The position numbers were made by a program, and so were the translations under genes. From Bacillus sp. EB01 (GTDB lineage Bacteria; Bacillota; Bacilli; Bacillales; Cytobacillaceae), in NCBI RefSeq assembly GCF_000613125.1, contig NZ_HG964497.1, positions 4,365,127 through 4,429,126 of the forward strand: 64,000 bases of DNA, given 5' to 3'. Below the pieces are notes generated by a model. The model saw only the letters and a list, made by a program, of their open reading frames with translations, was not told the DNA's origin and made no database searches. Shown in pieces: positions 9,101 through 15,839 of this stretch; within the stretch, counting starts at the first letter, position 1, and every line of letters starts with the position of its first letter.

Positions 9101-10072
9101 ATGCAGATTTCTGAAAAAGAAATAATAAAGGAAATTAGGAAAGAAACAGTCAAATTGAATAAGGATAATATCACCAGAACAAATGCATATTTTAATTTCT
9201 TTAAGCAAAATCCTGATCTTATATGGGCTTTTTTGGCTAGTATGGTCTCACGGAACGGTGGATGGAATATGTGCGACCTTGAAGGAACGATTTTTCCCCA
9301 TTTCCTTACAGGTGCGACAAGGAAGCAACTCTTTCTTACGTATGAGCGAGCAAACTGGCTCATTTTCCATGATGCTTATCCACAACTTTTGCTTTACTCC
9401 TATTCGACGAAAATGAATAAGCCATTGTTTCATCTGTTAAAATATTTTAATATTTCGTCGTTTATGCAAAAAGAGTGGGCGATTTATTGGGAGAAACAGG
9501 ATAAAAACAGGCTGACCACAGCATTGATTATTAATGAACAAAATGTTATCCAGGAACCGATCATTGAACATCCAGTATACAAAAGTAAAGTTTTTCAAAG
9601 CATTGAGTTCAATCTACAGGAATGGTTCCATTTTAGCTGTGTCCTTTTTCCAACTTGCGGTGGAGAATTATACGGTGCGAGTGTATCTGGCTTTCGTAAG
9701 GTTTCCAATCGGATAGACCTTGGCAGAAGGCTAACCAAAATACTTTTCCACCCAAGGCTGTTTCCCCACTTTTACGAATTTGCCCGGCGAACGGCTCATA
9801 CGGGTTCAAGACATGACTATGAGCAGTACTTCAAACAAAAGGTCCGGCGCGAAACACCTTATTTAAGAATGACGTTTCCAATTATCGAGCACCACCGCCA
9901 TATATATCAAGATTGGAGCCAAATTAAAATGGCCCCCGTACACAAGCTGTATTTATCAGTAAAGTTAAAAGAGACACCCCATTTAACGGACTGGTATATA
10001 CAAAAACGGGACCAGCTCCAATTGATGGCACAAGTAAAAAAGGACTATTTGTCAAGGGGCTTTAAGCTATAA
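9101..10072 (+). CDS. yppC: YppC family protein (DUF2515)
   Basis: A 323-residue soluble protein of unknown function. It contains the conserved blocks TRTNAYFNFFKQNPDLIWAF, MVSRNGGWNMCDLEGT and a histidine-rich HAYPQ/HTGSRHDYEQYF region that I associate with the DUF2515/YppC family. Position immediately divergent from recU is as in B. subtilis. ATG at 9101 is preceded by AAGGAAT. No signal peptide or TM helix is evident. Confidence 0.85.
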   Translation: MQISEKEIIKEIRKETVKLNKDNITRTNAYFNFFKQNPDLIWAFLASMVSRNGGWNMCDLEGTIFPHFLTGATRKQLFLTYERANWLIFHDAYPQLLLYSYSTKMNKPLFHLLKYFNISSFMQKEWAIYWEKQDKNRLTTALIINEQNVIQEPIIEHPVYKSKVFQSIEFNLQEWFHFSCVLFPTCGGELYGASVSGFRKVSNRIDLGRRLTKILFHPRLFPHFYEFARRTAHTGSRHDYEQYFKQKVRRETPYLRMTFPIIEHHRHIYQDWSQIKMAPVHKLYLSVKLKETPHLTDWYIQKRDQLQLMAQVKKDYLSRGFKL

Positions 10073-10104
10073 GCTTCCATAAAAATAATATGATGGGGCA
10101 CTAA

Positions 10105-10133
10105 AAAGGCAAGGGGGATGCCCTTGCCTTTAT
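10105..10133 (+). terminator. intrinsic terminator after yppC
   Basis: Stem AAAGGCAAGGG / CCCTTGCCTTT (11 bp) with loop GGATG; T-rich 3' flank. Confidence 0.8.
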
Positions 10134-10224
10134 ATCCAGCAGTAACCAAATTGCTAACAGAATCCATTGTAAGAGACCTGGACATCCCGATGAGTGGAGA
10201 AATATACTTTTTGGCTATAGCAGG

Positions 10225-10332
10225 TTATTCAGCTGGCCTATTTTCGCCTACAAGCTTTTTATCGCCATAACCAGTCTTTTTTTGTTCCTGGCCATTATGG
10301 TTTTTCTTGTTTTCCTTACCCTTTTTCGCCAT
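10225..10332 (-). CDS. sspM: small acid-soluble spore protein SspM
   Basis: A 35-residue, Lys/Asn/Gln-rich, highly charged protein starting MAKKGKENKKNH and ending in YGDKKLVGENRPAE. The C-terminus closely parallels B. subtilis SspM (DKKLGGPNRPST), a minor acid-soluble spore protein made in the forespore, and the position among the ypp genes is the same. GGAGGTG lies 8 nt before the ATG. About 20 bp upstream of the RBS on the minus strand is GATACTA (10350-10356), like a sigma-G/F -10 box; a matching -35 is unclear. Confidence 0.75.
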   Translation of the reverse strand: MAKKGKENKKNHNGQEQKKTGYGDKKLVGENRPAE

Positions 10333-10535
10333 GGCTAAAACACCTCCAATAGTATCGTTCCCGAAACACATGACTTCATTCAGGGATCTTGTCGAATATA
10401 CTCCGTAACCAGCATCAAAAAGAAGCTGATTACCACTACTTTTGACAGGTAGCTTCTAGTTTTGTCACCGATGCAGGAAACAGGAGGGGAAGGAAGAATA
10501 AAGGGTAGTAAATAAACCGTAAAGGGGAAAACGCA

Positions 10536-10799
10536 ATGAAGGGATCTAGCAGTGAAAAGAATAAATTATTGCTTCGTTTGAATGGGATAAATGAACAGCT
10601 ATTATTATTAGAAGCAGAAATGGACACGGCGTTTTCAGGGTTATCGATGGAGTTAATTGGCAAACGGTTCGAGCAGTTGGAGAATATGGAGGTGAGGGTG
10701 CAGCGATTGGAGCAGGACATTAAGCCACCTGCACCAACTAAGCGCTCTTTGCCAGCTGTTTTAAACACAAAGCTTGAACTCGCCATAACCGGAAGATAA
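10536..10799 (+). CDS. small coiled-coil protein in the YppD position
   Basis: An 87-residue protein with a leucine/glutamate-rich amphipathic helix (LLRLNGINEQLLLLEAEM, then FEQLENMEVRVQRLEQDI) followed by a proline-rich linker. It has no recognisable catalytic motif. RBS AAGGGG precedes the ATG. In B. subtilis yppD lies here between yppC and yppE, so it may be the positional counterpart, but I cannot confirm homology. Function unknown. Confidence 0.65.
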   Translation: MKGSSSEKNKLLLRLNGINEQLLLLEAEMDTAFSGLSMELIGKRFEQLENMEVRVQRLEQDIKPPAPTKRSLPAVLNTKLELAITGR

Positions 10800-10917
10800 A
10801 CTAAAGTGAGTGGGAATGAGGCCATTTATATAAATGGCTTCTTTCATTCCTTAACAGGAACCAATAATCAGCCGTAATATCCATACTGATTAGAGTTTCA
10901 GATAGTGGAGGGGTATG

Positions 10918-11295
10918 ATGGACTCATTGATTTTGTTAGAAGAGCTGACCAAACAGCTTCTGGATTATAATAAGGTATTTGTCCAAACTTTTGAACAAAC
11001 TAGGGAGAAAAACGAGGATGGTGATTTTTACTCGGAGGTAAAGCCCTTCGCCGATAAAGTAAAAATTATAAATGACCAATGGAAGGAAGCTGCTCTAAAA
11101 GAGGCGGTATTCCTTGGCCGTAACGGCATTGCCAGCCGTCAGATTGAACTTGCCCATGAACACGTTGAAAAACTATCGATTCAGGCCTTTTTTGTCAAGA
11201 CGAGCCGGTACACGTTTATAAATTCAAGCAGGACGGTTGATTATACATTAAGCAGCATTCTTGAAAAAATTGCAGGAACCGGGAAAGTTCTTTAA
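10918..11295 (+). CDS. yppE: YppE family protein (DUF1798)
   Basis: A 125-residue all-helical protein with no membrane segment. The central KIINDQWKEAALKEAVFL and the C-terminal helices fit the YppE four-helix-bundle family; the function is unknown. GGAGG at 10907-10911 is 6 nt from the ATG at 10918; the ATG three bases earlier is too close. It converges on yppF across a shared terminator. Confidence 0.82.
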   Translation: MDSLILLEELTKQLLDYNKVFVQTFEQTREKNEDGDFYSEVKPFADKVKIINDQWKEAALKEAVFLGRNGIASRQIELAHEHVEKLSIQAFFVKTSRYTFINSSRTVDYTLSSILEKIAGTGKVL

Positions 11296-11296
11296 T

Positions 11297-11330
11297 AAAA
11301 AAATCCCCGCCAAGTGGCGGGGATTTTTCT
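11297..11330. terminator. bidirectional terminator between yppE and yppF
   Basis: Perfect 11-bp stem AAATCCCCGCC / GGCGGGGATTT with loop AAGT, A-run before and T-run after. It serves both converging genes; the last yppF codons abut it. Confidence 0.9.
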
Positions 11331-11530
11331 TAATTAGTAACTTTTTCACCGGTTATTTCCGGTACAGTGGCGCCTGTAGCTTCGAGCTCTTGGATTAGCC
11401 TCCGATATGTGGAAGCTGTGATTTCATTTTGAATATAAAGTTTCCTTGCATAATCCCTCAAAACATTTGCATCTACGGAATCATTGTCTCTTTGCAGGAT
11501 AAAGCTTGTCTTCAATGTTGAAATATCCAT
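11330..11530 (-). CDS. yppF: YppF-like small protein
   Basis: A 66-residue protein with LRDYARKLYIQNEITASTY followed by a RRLIQELEATGA helix, the short helical pattern of the YppF family (in B. subtilis about 60 residues, next to yppE and sspM). The function is unknown. GGAAAGGGG precedes the ATG. Confidence 0.75.
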   Translation of the reverse strand: MDISTLKTSFILQRDNDSVDANVLRDYARKLYIQNEITASTYRRLIQELEATGATVPEITGEKVTN

Positions 11531-11649
11531 CTAAAGCGCCCCTTTCCCCATTTTCTATATCGTAACACAATTAAAAAGAAATCCTTATTTTTAAAAAATT
11601 TAAACTTCCGACAAAAATTTCGCTATTTAGCACTTGAATTTTCAATAAT

Positions 11650-11678
11650 CACACTGATTCACCCTCAACATATAGTAT
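11650..11678 (+). promoter_or_regulatory. candidate sigma-K-type promoter for yppG
   Basis: CATATAGTA at 11669-11677 fits the CATANNNTA -10 pattern; CACA at 11650-11653 fits the mACm -35, with a 15-bp spacer (one short of usual). Mother-cell expression would suit the coat-like product. Confidence 0.3.
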
Positions 11679-11712
11679 AGGGAAACGATGTACGGAAGTG
11701 AGGGTAGCCCAC

Positions 11713-12195
11713 ATGCAATATAATCGATACCAAGCTCCGGTATATGGACAGGTGCCTTTTACGCAGCAAATGCCTTATGGAGTTTATCACCAGCAGGGAA
11801 TGCCTGCCTCCCACGTGATGCCAGGGTTTCAGCCAGGTTTTCCAGTGGGGGAGAATATGTGGCCAAATAACCAATTTGTTCCACAAACTCAGCAAAACAG
11901 GCCGGGCAGCCATTTTCTTTTTCAAAATCCCCTGGATCCCGGAGGGCAGAATGGATTTTTTGGCAATTCACAGCCAATGCAGCAAATGGGTTTTCCGCCA
12001 CAATTTAATCCATACCCTAAGGGGCAGTTTGTACAAAAAACACCAGGAGCCATGCAATCCATCCTTGGCTCGTTTAAATCACAGGATGGCACATTAGATA
12101 TCAATAAAATGGTGAATACAGCAGGTCAGATGGTCAGTACTGTCAGCCAGGCATCAGCCTTGTTAAAAGGTTTGGGCGGAGTATTCAAGGCTTAA
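11713..12195 (+). CDS. yppG: YppG family coat-like protein
   Basis: A 160-residue protein. The first 120 residues are low complexity and rich in Gln, Pro, Gly, Met, Phe and Tyr, like spore-coat proteins; the last 40 (SILGSFKSQDGTLDINKMV, then a helix with SQASALLKGLG) form a conserved YppG-type tail. I start at ATG 11713 because GTGAGGG lies 8 nt upstream; an in-frame GTG at 11698 is part of that RBS. A mother-cell role is inferred from composition and the candidate sigma-K promoter. Confidence 0.82.
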   Translation: MQYNRYQAPVYGQVPFTQQMPYGVYHQQGMPASHVMPGFQPGFPVGENMWPNNQFVPQTQQNRPGSHFLFQNPLDPGGQNGFFGNSQPMQQMGFPPQFNPYPKGQFVQKTPGAMQSILGSFKSQDGTLDINKMVNTAGQMVSTVSQASALLKGLGGVFKA

Positions 12196-12197
12196 CA

Positions 12198-12227
12198 AGG
12201 AAACGGGAATACCGTTTCTTTTTTTTT
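12198..12227 (+). terminator. intrinsic terminator after yppG
   Basis: GAAACGG / CCGTTTC stem, 5-nt loop, followed by a nine-T run. Confidence 0.85.
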
Positions 12228-12255
12228 CCAGGAACCATCACTTTCTTGTGAAAGA

Positions 12256-12468
12256 ACAAAAGCGCAAGCGCCTTCGTGACAGGCAAAATGCCGCCTGTCC
12301 CTGCGATGATTATTCTGAGGAGCTTTCCTTAGTGGTCATCGCCGTACAAAATGGAGGGACTTCGACTGAGATAAAGGAATCACGAAGAGCGCTAGCGCAT
12401 TCGTGCATGACTTATCGTAGGGAGGAGGCCTGAAGTTTGCGCACGCGTAGGCGCTGGAGCTAGATGTA
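12256..12468 (-). repeat. dispersed intergenic element X, inverted copy
   Basis: Reads as the reverse complement of the copies at 19.5 and 36.5 kb: begins AAAAGCGCAAGCGCC and ends GGAGCTAGA. Shared blocks include GCGATGAC, TACAAAATGGAGGGACTTCG, ACGATAAGTCAT and GGCCTGAAGTTTGCGCACGC read on the opposite strand. It lacks the central 100-bp portion carried by the two long copies. No coding capacity is evident. Confidence 0.75.
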
Positions 12469-12533
12469 GAAACGCTCAGTAATAAAAGTTATCTACAGTC
12501 GCGAAATTTATAATTTCCTTAAACATGAGAAAA

Positions 12534-12566
12534 GAGCGCAGACTGGCTGCGCTCATTAGCTTTTTG
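12534..12566 (+). terminator. hairpin between element X and array D
   Basis: GAGCGCAG / CTGCGCTC 8-bp perfect stem with a 5-nt loop; T5 follows after 6 nt. No gene precedes it directly on either strand. Confidence 0.4.
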
Positions 12567-12629
12567 TAAAGGTAATTAAAGATATCACCAATGTGGATAG
12601 TTCATTTATCCAGACTGTGTATGGTGTTG

Positions 12630-12725
12630 GTTGACATTTTGCCTTATGAAAAACACTGAAATGTGTCCAATGCGGCTTAATGGGTACATTTCACCTCGTT
12701 AAAAACACTGAAACGTGTCCAATGC
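12630..12725. repeat. 52-bp-period dyad array D
   Basis: Two units. The shared cores repeat at exact 52-bp distance: GACATTTT (C at 12635) and GTACATTTC (C at 12687), and ACACTGAAATGTGTCC (C at 12654) and ACACTGAAACGTGTCC (C at 12706). The second motif is an inverted version of the first, so dyads alternate. Lies between the convergent yppG and Hsp20 genes. Confidence 0.7.
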
Positions 12726-12812
12726 AACTTTAGTCTAGGTCTACAAAGAATGCTTACAGAATAAACATCCCCAGGGACACGTATGCTTCCACATTCGTTC
12801 TTATAGTAGGGT

Positions 12813-13298
12813 TCAATCTATTTGCAATGTATGGCCTTTGTCTATTGGCAAGGTTATTTTGAGGAGTCCATCTTGATAGGAGGCTTTTGCTTTATGATCA
12901 AGAACCGGTTTTGGAAGGTGAACGCTTCTTGTATCACGTCGCTGCGATATGCTTTTGCGATAGCTTCCATGCTCTTCATTTGTCTCTGTTTGTTCGACTT
13001 TGTTTTCTATTGAAATGACAACTTGATTTCTAAAAATATCTATATGGATTTGATCTCGCTTAACACCTGCAAGTTCTGCCGTAATGATGTATTCGTTGTT
13101 ATGATCTTCAAGGCTTACGCGGAAAGGTGAATGTGTGAATGGATTTTGGAAGAAATCATCTATGGACTGAAGGAAGCCTTTTACAGGCGGATAATGCAAA
13201 AAGTCATTCAAATATGACAATGGATAATCCGGATCCTTCTGCTTGGAGTTGCGAAGCCCCTTCTGAACATAACGTTTTGTTTTATCTTTTTCGTTCAT
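12813..13298 (-). CDS. small heat-shock protein, Hsp20/alpha-crystallin family
   Basis: The 161-residue chaperone has a variable N-terminal arm and an alpha-crystallin domain at about residues 60-150 (FRVSLEDHNNEYIITAEL, GVKRDQIHIDIFRNQVVIS, KASYQDGLLKITLP). It should hold unfolding proteins as an oligomer. The start at 13298 follows GGGAG; the longer frame from 13316 has no RBS. The arm differs from CotM/CotP types, so a vegetative stress role is as likely as a coat role. No CIRCE element is visible upstream. Confidence 0.88.
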   Translation of the reverse strand: MNEKDKTKRYVQKGLRNSKQKDPDYPLSYLNDFLHYPPVKGFLQSIDDFFQNPFTHSPFRVSLEDHNNEYIITAELAGVKRDQIHIDIFRNQVVISIENKVEQTETNEEHGSYRKSISQRRDTRSVHLPKPVLDHKAKASYQDGLLKITLPIDKGHTLQID

Positions 13299-13422
13299 CC
13301 CATCTCCCTCTCTCATAAGTCAATTAGAACCCTTAGGTCCTGTTATAATTCTAAATGTATGAAAATCGATTTTCGATTATATCATATGAAATTGGTAAAT
13401 AAGAAGTGAAAGTAAATACAAC

Positions 13423-13440
13423 TTGTGAATATTTGAACAA
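13423..13440 (+). promoter_or_regulatory. Rex-like operator upstream of hcp
   Basis: TTGTGAA-TATT-TGAACAA matches 12 of the 14 fixed positions of the Rex consensus TTGTGAA-N4-TTCACAA. Rex senses NADH/NAD+ and represses anaerobic genes. It lies 29 bp upstream of the Crp/Fnr-type dyad. Confidence 0.35.
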
Positions 13441-13461
13441 TTGATGACAGATGTCAAAGAA

Positions 13462-13502
13462 GTGATTTACATCACAGGTTTTAACCGGTGCGGCATTATA
13501 TT
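13462..13502 (+). promoter_or_regulatory. Crp/Fnr-type operator and promoter of hcp
   Basis: Perfect dyad GTGAT-TTAC-ATCAC at 13462-13475, with TATATT at 13497-13502 as the -10. The dyad centre is 28.5 bp before the -10, placing it near -41 from the likely start point, the class II activation position. The same dyad and spacing recur at 26.5 and 32.3 kb. Confidence 0.65.
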
Positions 13503-13540
13503 CTTGATTAGGAGTAATGAACGAAAGTGAGGAGTTAAAC

Positions 13541-14842
13541 ATGTTCTGTTATCAATGTGAACAAACCCCGTCTGGCGGTTGTACGGTCGTCGGAGTTTGC
13601 GGGAAAGATGAAACAATTGCAAGTCTCCAGGATACAATCATTTTTGCCCTGAAGGGTATTGCAGCCTACCGGACACACGCAAATCAACTCGGTTTTACGG
13701 ATTCTTTTGTGGATACGACAACTCATGAAGCTCTTTACATGACCTTAACGAATTCGAATTTCAATGTCCAAGAACATATTGACATGGCAATGAAGGTTGG
13801 CCAATCTGCGGTTCGCATGATGGAAGTGCTGGATGAGGCCCATACAAAACGCCTGGGCATTCCGCAGCCTATCCGCGTCAGCCAAAACAAAATCGAAGGT
13901 AAGACGATAGTGGTAACAGGGCATAACCTATTCGCGCTTGAGGAGCTATTAAAGCAAACAGAAGGTAAGGGAATTAACATCTATACCCATTCCGAAATGC
14001 TCCCTGCCCATGGCTATCCTGCACTGAAGAAATATGCTCACTTGAAGGGTAACATTGGTAAGGCCTGGTATGACCAGCGCCGCCTTTTTGAAAAATTCCC
14101 TGGAGCAATCCTGGCAACAACCAATTGTGTTATGCCGATCAAAGGTAGTTACGCTGACAGGATGTTCTCCTATGAAGTGGCTGGCCTTGAAAATGTTCAA
14201 AAAATCGTTAATGACGACTTTACTGCTTTAATTGACCGGGCTCTTGAATTGCCTGAGGCCAATATTGAGTCGGAAGAAACACTGCTTACTGGCTTCCACC
14301 ATGAAACAGTCCTTGGGCTCGCTCCTGAAGTTATTGCGGCGGTCAAGGAAGGGAAAATTAAACGTTTCTTCGTTATTGCTGGCTGTGATGCACCAGGAAA
14401 AGGAGGAGAGTACTACCGCGAGCTTGCAACATCGCTGCCTCCTGAAACAGTCATTCTGACAACTTCCTGTGGAAAATTCCGTTTCAATGATGTGGATTAT
14501 GGAACAGTGCCTGGGACTGAGATTCCTCGCTATATTGACCTTGGCCAGTGCAACAACTCTGGTTCCACAGTTAAAATTGCAAAGGCTTTGGCTGAGGCGT
14601 TCGAATGTGAAATCAATGAACTCCCGGTAAGCATCGTCCTTTCCTGGTTTGAGCAAAAAGCAGTTGCAATTTTGTTGGGGCTTTTCAGTCTCGGCATCAA
14701 GGACATTCGGATTGGGCCAAAACCGCCTGAATTCATTTCTGCTGGTGTCTTGGAAGTATTGCAAAATGCGTTCAACCTAAAGCTAATTGGTGACGCTCAG
14801 GAAGACATGAACGAAATGCTTCAACTTTCTGAAGCAAAATAA
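13541..14842 (+). CDS. hcp: hydroxylamine reductase / hybrid-cluster protein (short form)
   Basis: The 433-residue Fe-S enzyme reduces NO or hydroxylamine and protects against nitrosative stress. The N-terminal cysteines C3-X2-C-X7-C-X5-C bind a [4Fe-4S] cluster; hybrid-cluster ligands are seen in CVMPIKGSY, AGCDAPGKGGEYY, TTSCGKFRFNDVDYG and LGQCNNSGS. At 433 residues it lacks the helical insert that brings most bacterial Hcp proteins to about 540-550, the architecture of class III enzymes. ATG 13541 has GGAG 6 nt upstream and gives the usual MFCYQCEQ start; ATG 13517 is less likely. Upstream dyads suggest Crp/Fnr (and possibly Rex) control. Confidence 0.93.
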   Translation: MFCYQCEQTPSGGCTVVGVCGKDETIASLQDTIIFALKGIAAYRTHANQLGFTDSFVDTTTHEALYMTLTNSNFNVQEHIDMAMKVGQSAVRMMEVLDEAHTKRLGIPQPIRVSQNKIEGKTIVVTGHNLFALEELLKQTEGKGINIYTHSEMLPAHGYPALKKYAHLKGNIGKAWYDQRRLFEKFPGAILATTNCVMPIKGSYADRMFSYEVAGLENVQKIVNDDFTALIDRALELPEANIESEETLLTGFHHETVLGLAPEVIAAVKEGKIKRFFVIAGCDAPGKGGEYYRELATSLPPETVILTTSCGKFRFNDVDYGTVPGTEIPRYIDLGQCNNSGSTVKIAKALAEAFECEINELPVSIVLSWFEQKAVAILLGLFSLGIKDIRIGPKPPEFISAGVLEVLQNAFNLKLIGDAQEDMNEMLQLSEAK

Positions 14843-14845
14843 GAG

Positions 14846-14885
14846 AAGAGGTGTCCCATAGATTACTTGGGACACCTCTTTTGTT
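14846..14885. terminator. bidirectional terminator between hcp and crp1
   Basis: Perfect 13-bp stem AAGAGGTGTCCCA / TGGGACACCTCTT with a 9-nt loop and T-run; A-rich on the other side. Confidence 0.88.
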
Positions 14886-14949
14886 TAAACCATTAATAGT
14901 TAGTCATTTTAACCAAAAATCTAAGGAGTGATGGGAATCTCCATGCTTG

Positions 14950-15645
14950 TTACTGCAGTATTTGGTCCAAAAGTACTTCTGGATTGAATTTCATGTTTCC
15001 ATGGCTGTCCATTTCAATTAAACCATCTTTTTTCATTTTTGTTAGTGTCCTGCTCACTGTTTCCCTTGTTGTACCAATCATATTCCCTAAATCCCTGTTC
15101 GTAAAATCGCCTTTTAGCAAAACACGTCCATCACTAACTTCAGTGCCATGCCTTTGGCCTAGGCGGACAAGCAGCTTGATGATTTGCTCATTCGTATTAT
15201 TCAGGATTTGCTCCTCGAGCCGGTTCTGCAAGTCGACAATCCGCTCACCAAGCACACGGAATAGCTTGATACATAATTCCGGATTGTACATCAGGACACT
15301 TTCAAACCTGGAAATAGGTACAACAACCAATGTTGCAGGTTCAATTGCCTCCGAATAAGCCGGGTAATCACCTTTCCGGAAAAAGCCGATATGTGGGAAC
15401 ATTTCACCCTTTTGAAGGATATTGACGATTTGTTCTTTCCCGTTTGCATCAGATTTGTAAATTTTTATTTTTCCCTTAAAGACAAAATAAACATTTTCAA
15501 TGGGATCACCCTGCATGAAAATATGGGCGCCTTTTTTAAATTCCCTGGCGATTGAAATTTCTGCTATTTTATCTAATTCATATCGGTTCAATTCCCGGAA
15601 TATCGGAAACCATGAAAGCACGGTTCTTATTTCTTCAGCTAGCAT
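14950..15645 (-). CDS. Crp/Fnr family transcriptional regulator (paralogue 1)
   Basis: A 231-residue regulator with an N-terminal cyclic-nucleotide-binding-type beta barrel (residues ~20-125, GEMFPHIGFFRKGDYPA), a dimerisation helix (~128-150) and a C-terminal winged helix whose recognition helix reads TTRETVSRTL. It lacks the cysteine clusters of Fnr, having a single cysteine (PELCIKL), so the signal is unknown (heme, redox or small ligand). It is clearly paralogous to the regulator at 25.7-26.4 kb. It converges on hcp. The E-x-x-S-R pattern is the Fnr specificity pattern, consistent with the GTGAT dyads. Confidence 0.9.
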   Translation of the reverse strand: MLAEEIRTVLSWFPIFRELNRYELDKIAEISIAREFKKGAHIFMQGDPIENVYFVFKGKIKIYKSDANGKEQIVNILQKGEMFPHIGFFRKGDYPAYSEAIEPATLVVVPISRFESVLMYNPELCIKLFRVLGERIVDLQNRLEEQILNNTNEQIIKLLVRLGQRHGTEVSDGRVLLKGDFTNRDLGNMIGTTRETVSRTLTKMKKDGLIEMDSHGNMKFNPEVLLDQILQ

Positions 15646-15720
15646 TATTCCCCACTCCTAATCATGAAATGTCTCTCTTCATTGTATCAAACCATTTGAA
15701 TTCGGTAAGAAAATGTTCCG

Positions 15721-15736
15721 TGTCAAAATCTTGACA
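15721..15736. promoter_or_regulatory. dyad in the crp1/mrfA divergent gap
   Basis: TGTCAA-AATC-TTGACA, a perfect 6-bp arm dyad with 4-bp centre. It differs from the GTGAT dyads and does not sit at a clear class II distance from a -10. It could be an autoregulatory operator of crp1. Confidence 0.35.
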
Positions 15737-15797
15737 TTTGTTGGGATTATTTCCCACGAACATTTAGGAACATTAGCAATATATTTTTCTTTTTTAA

Positions 15798-15818
15798 CGA
15801 ACGTCCATTCGCTACAAT
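15798..15818 (+). promoter_or_regulatory. LexA-like box overlapping the mrfAB promoter
   Basis: CGAAC-GTCC-ATTCG at 15798-15811 has one mismatch to the Bacillus LexA pattern CGAAC-N4-GTTCG and directly precedes a TACAAT -10 at 15813-15818. A repressor bound here would block RNA polymerase. Confidence 0.4.
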
Positions 15819-15839
15819 AGAGGAAATGGGGTGATGTAA

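Noticed and set aside
12248-12433. 61-residue frame inside element X
   Set aside because: The same DNA in other copies does not keep the frame open; it is a chance frame in a repeat.
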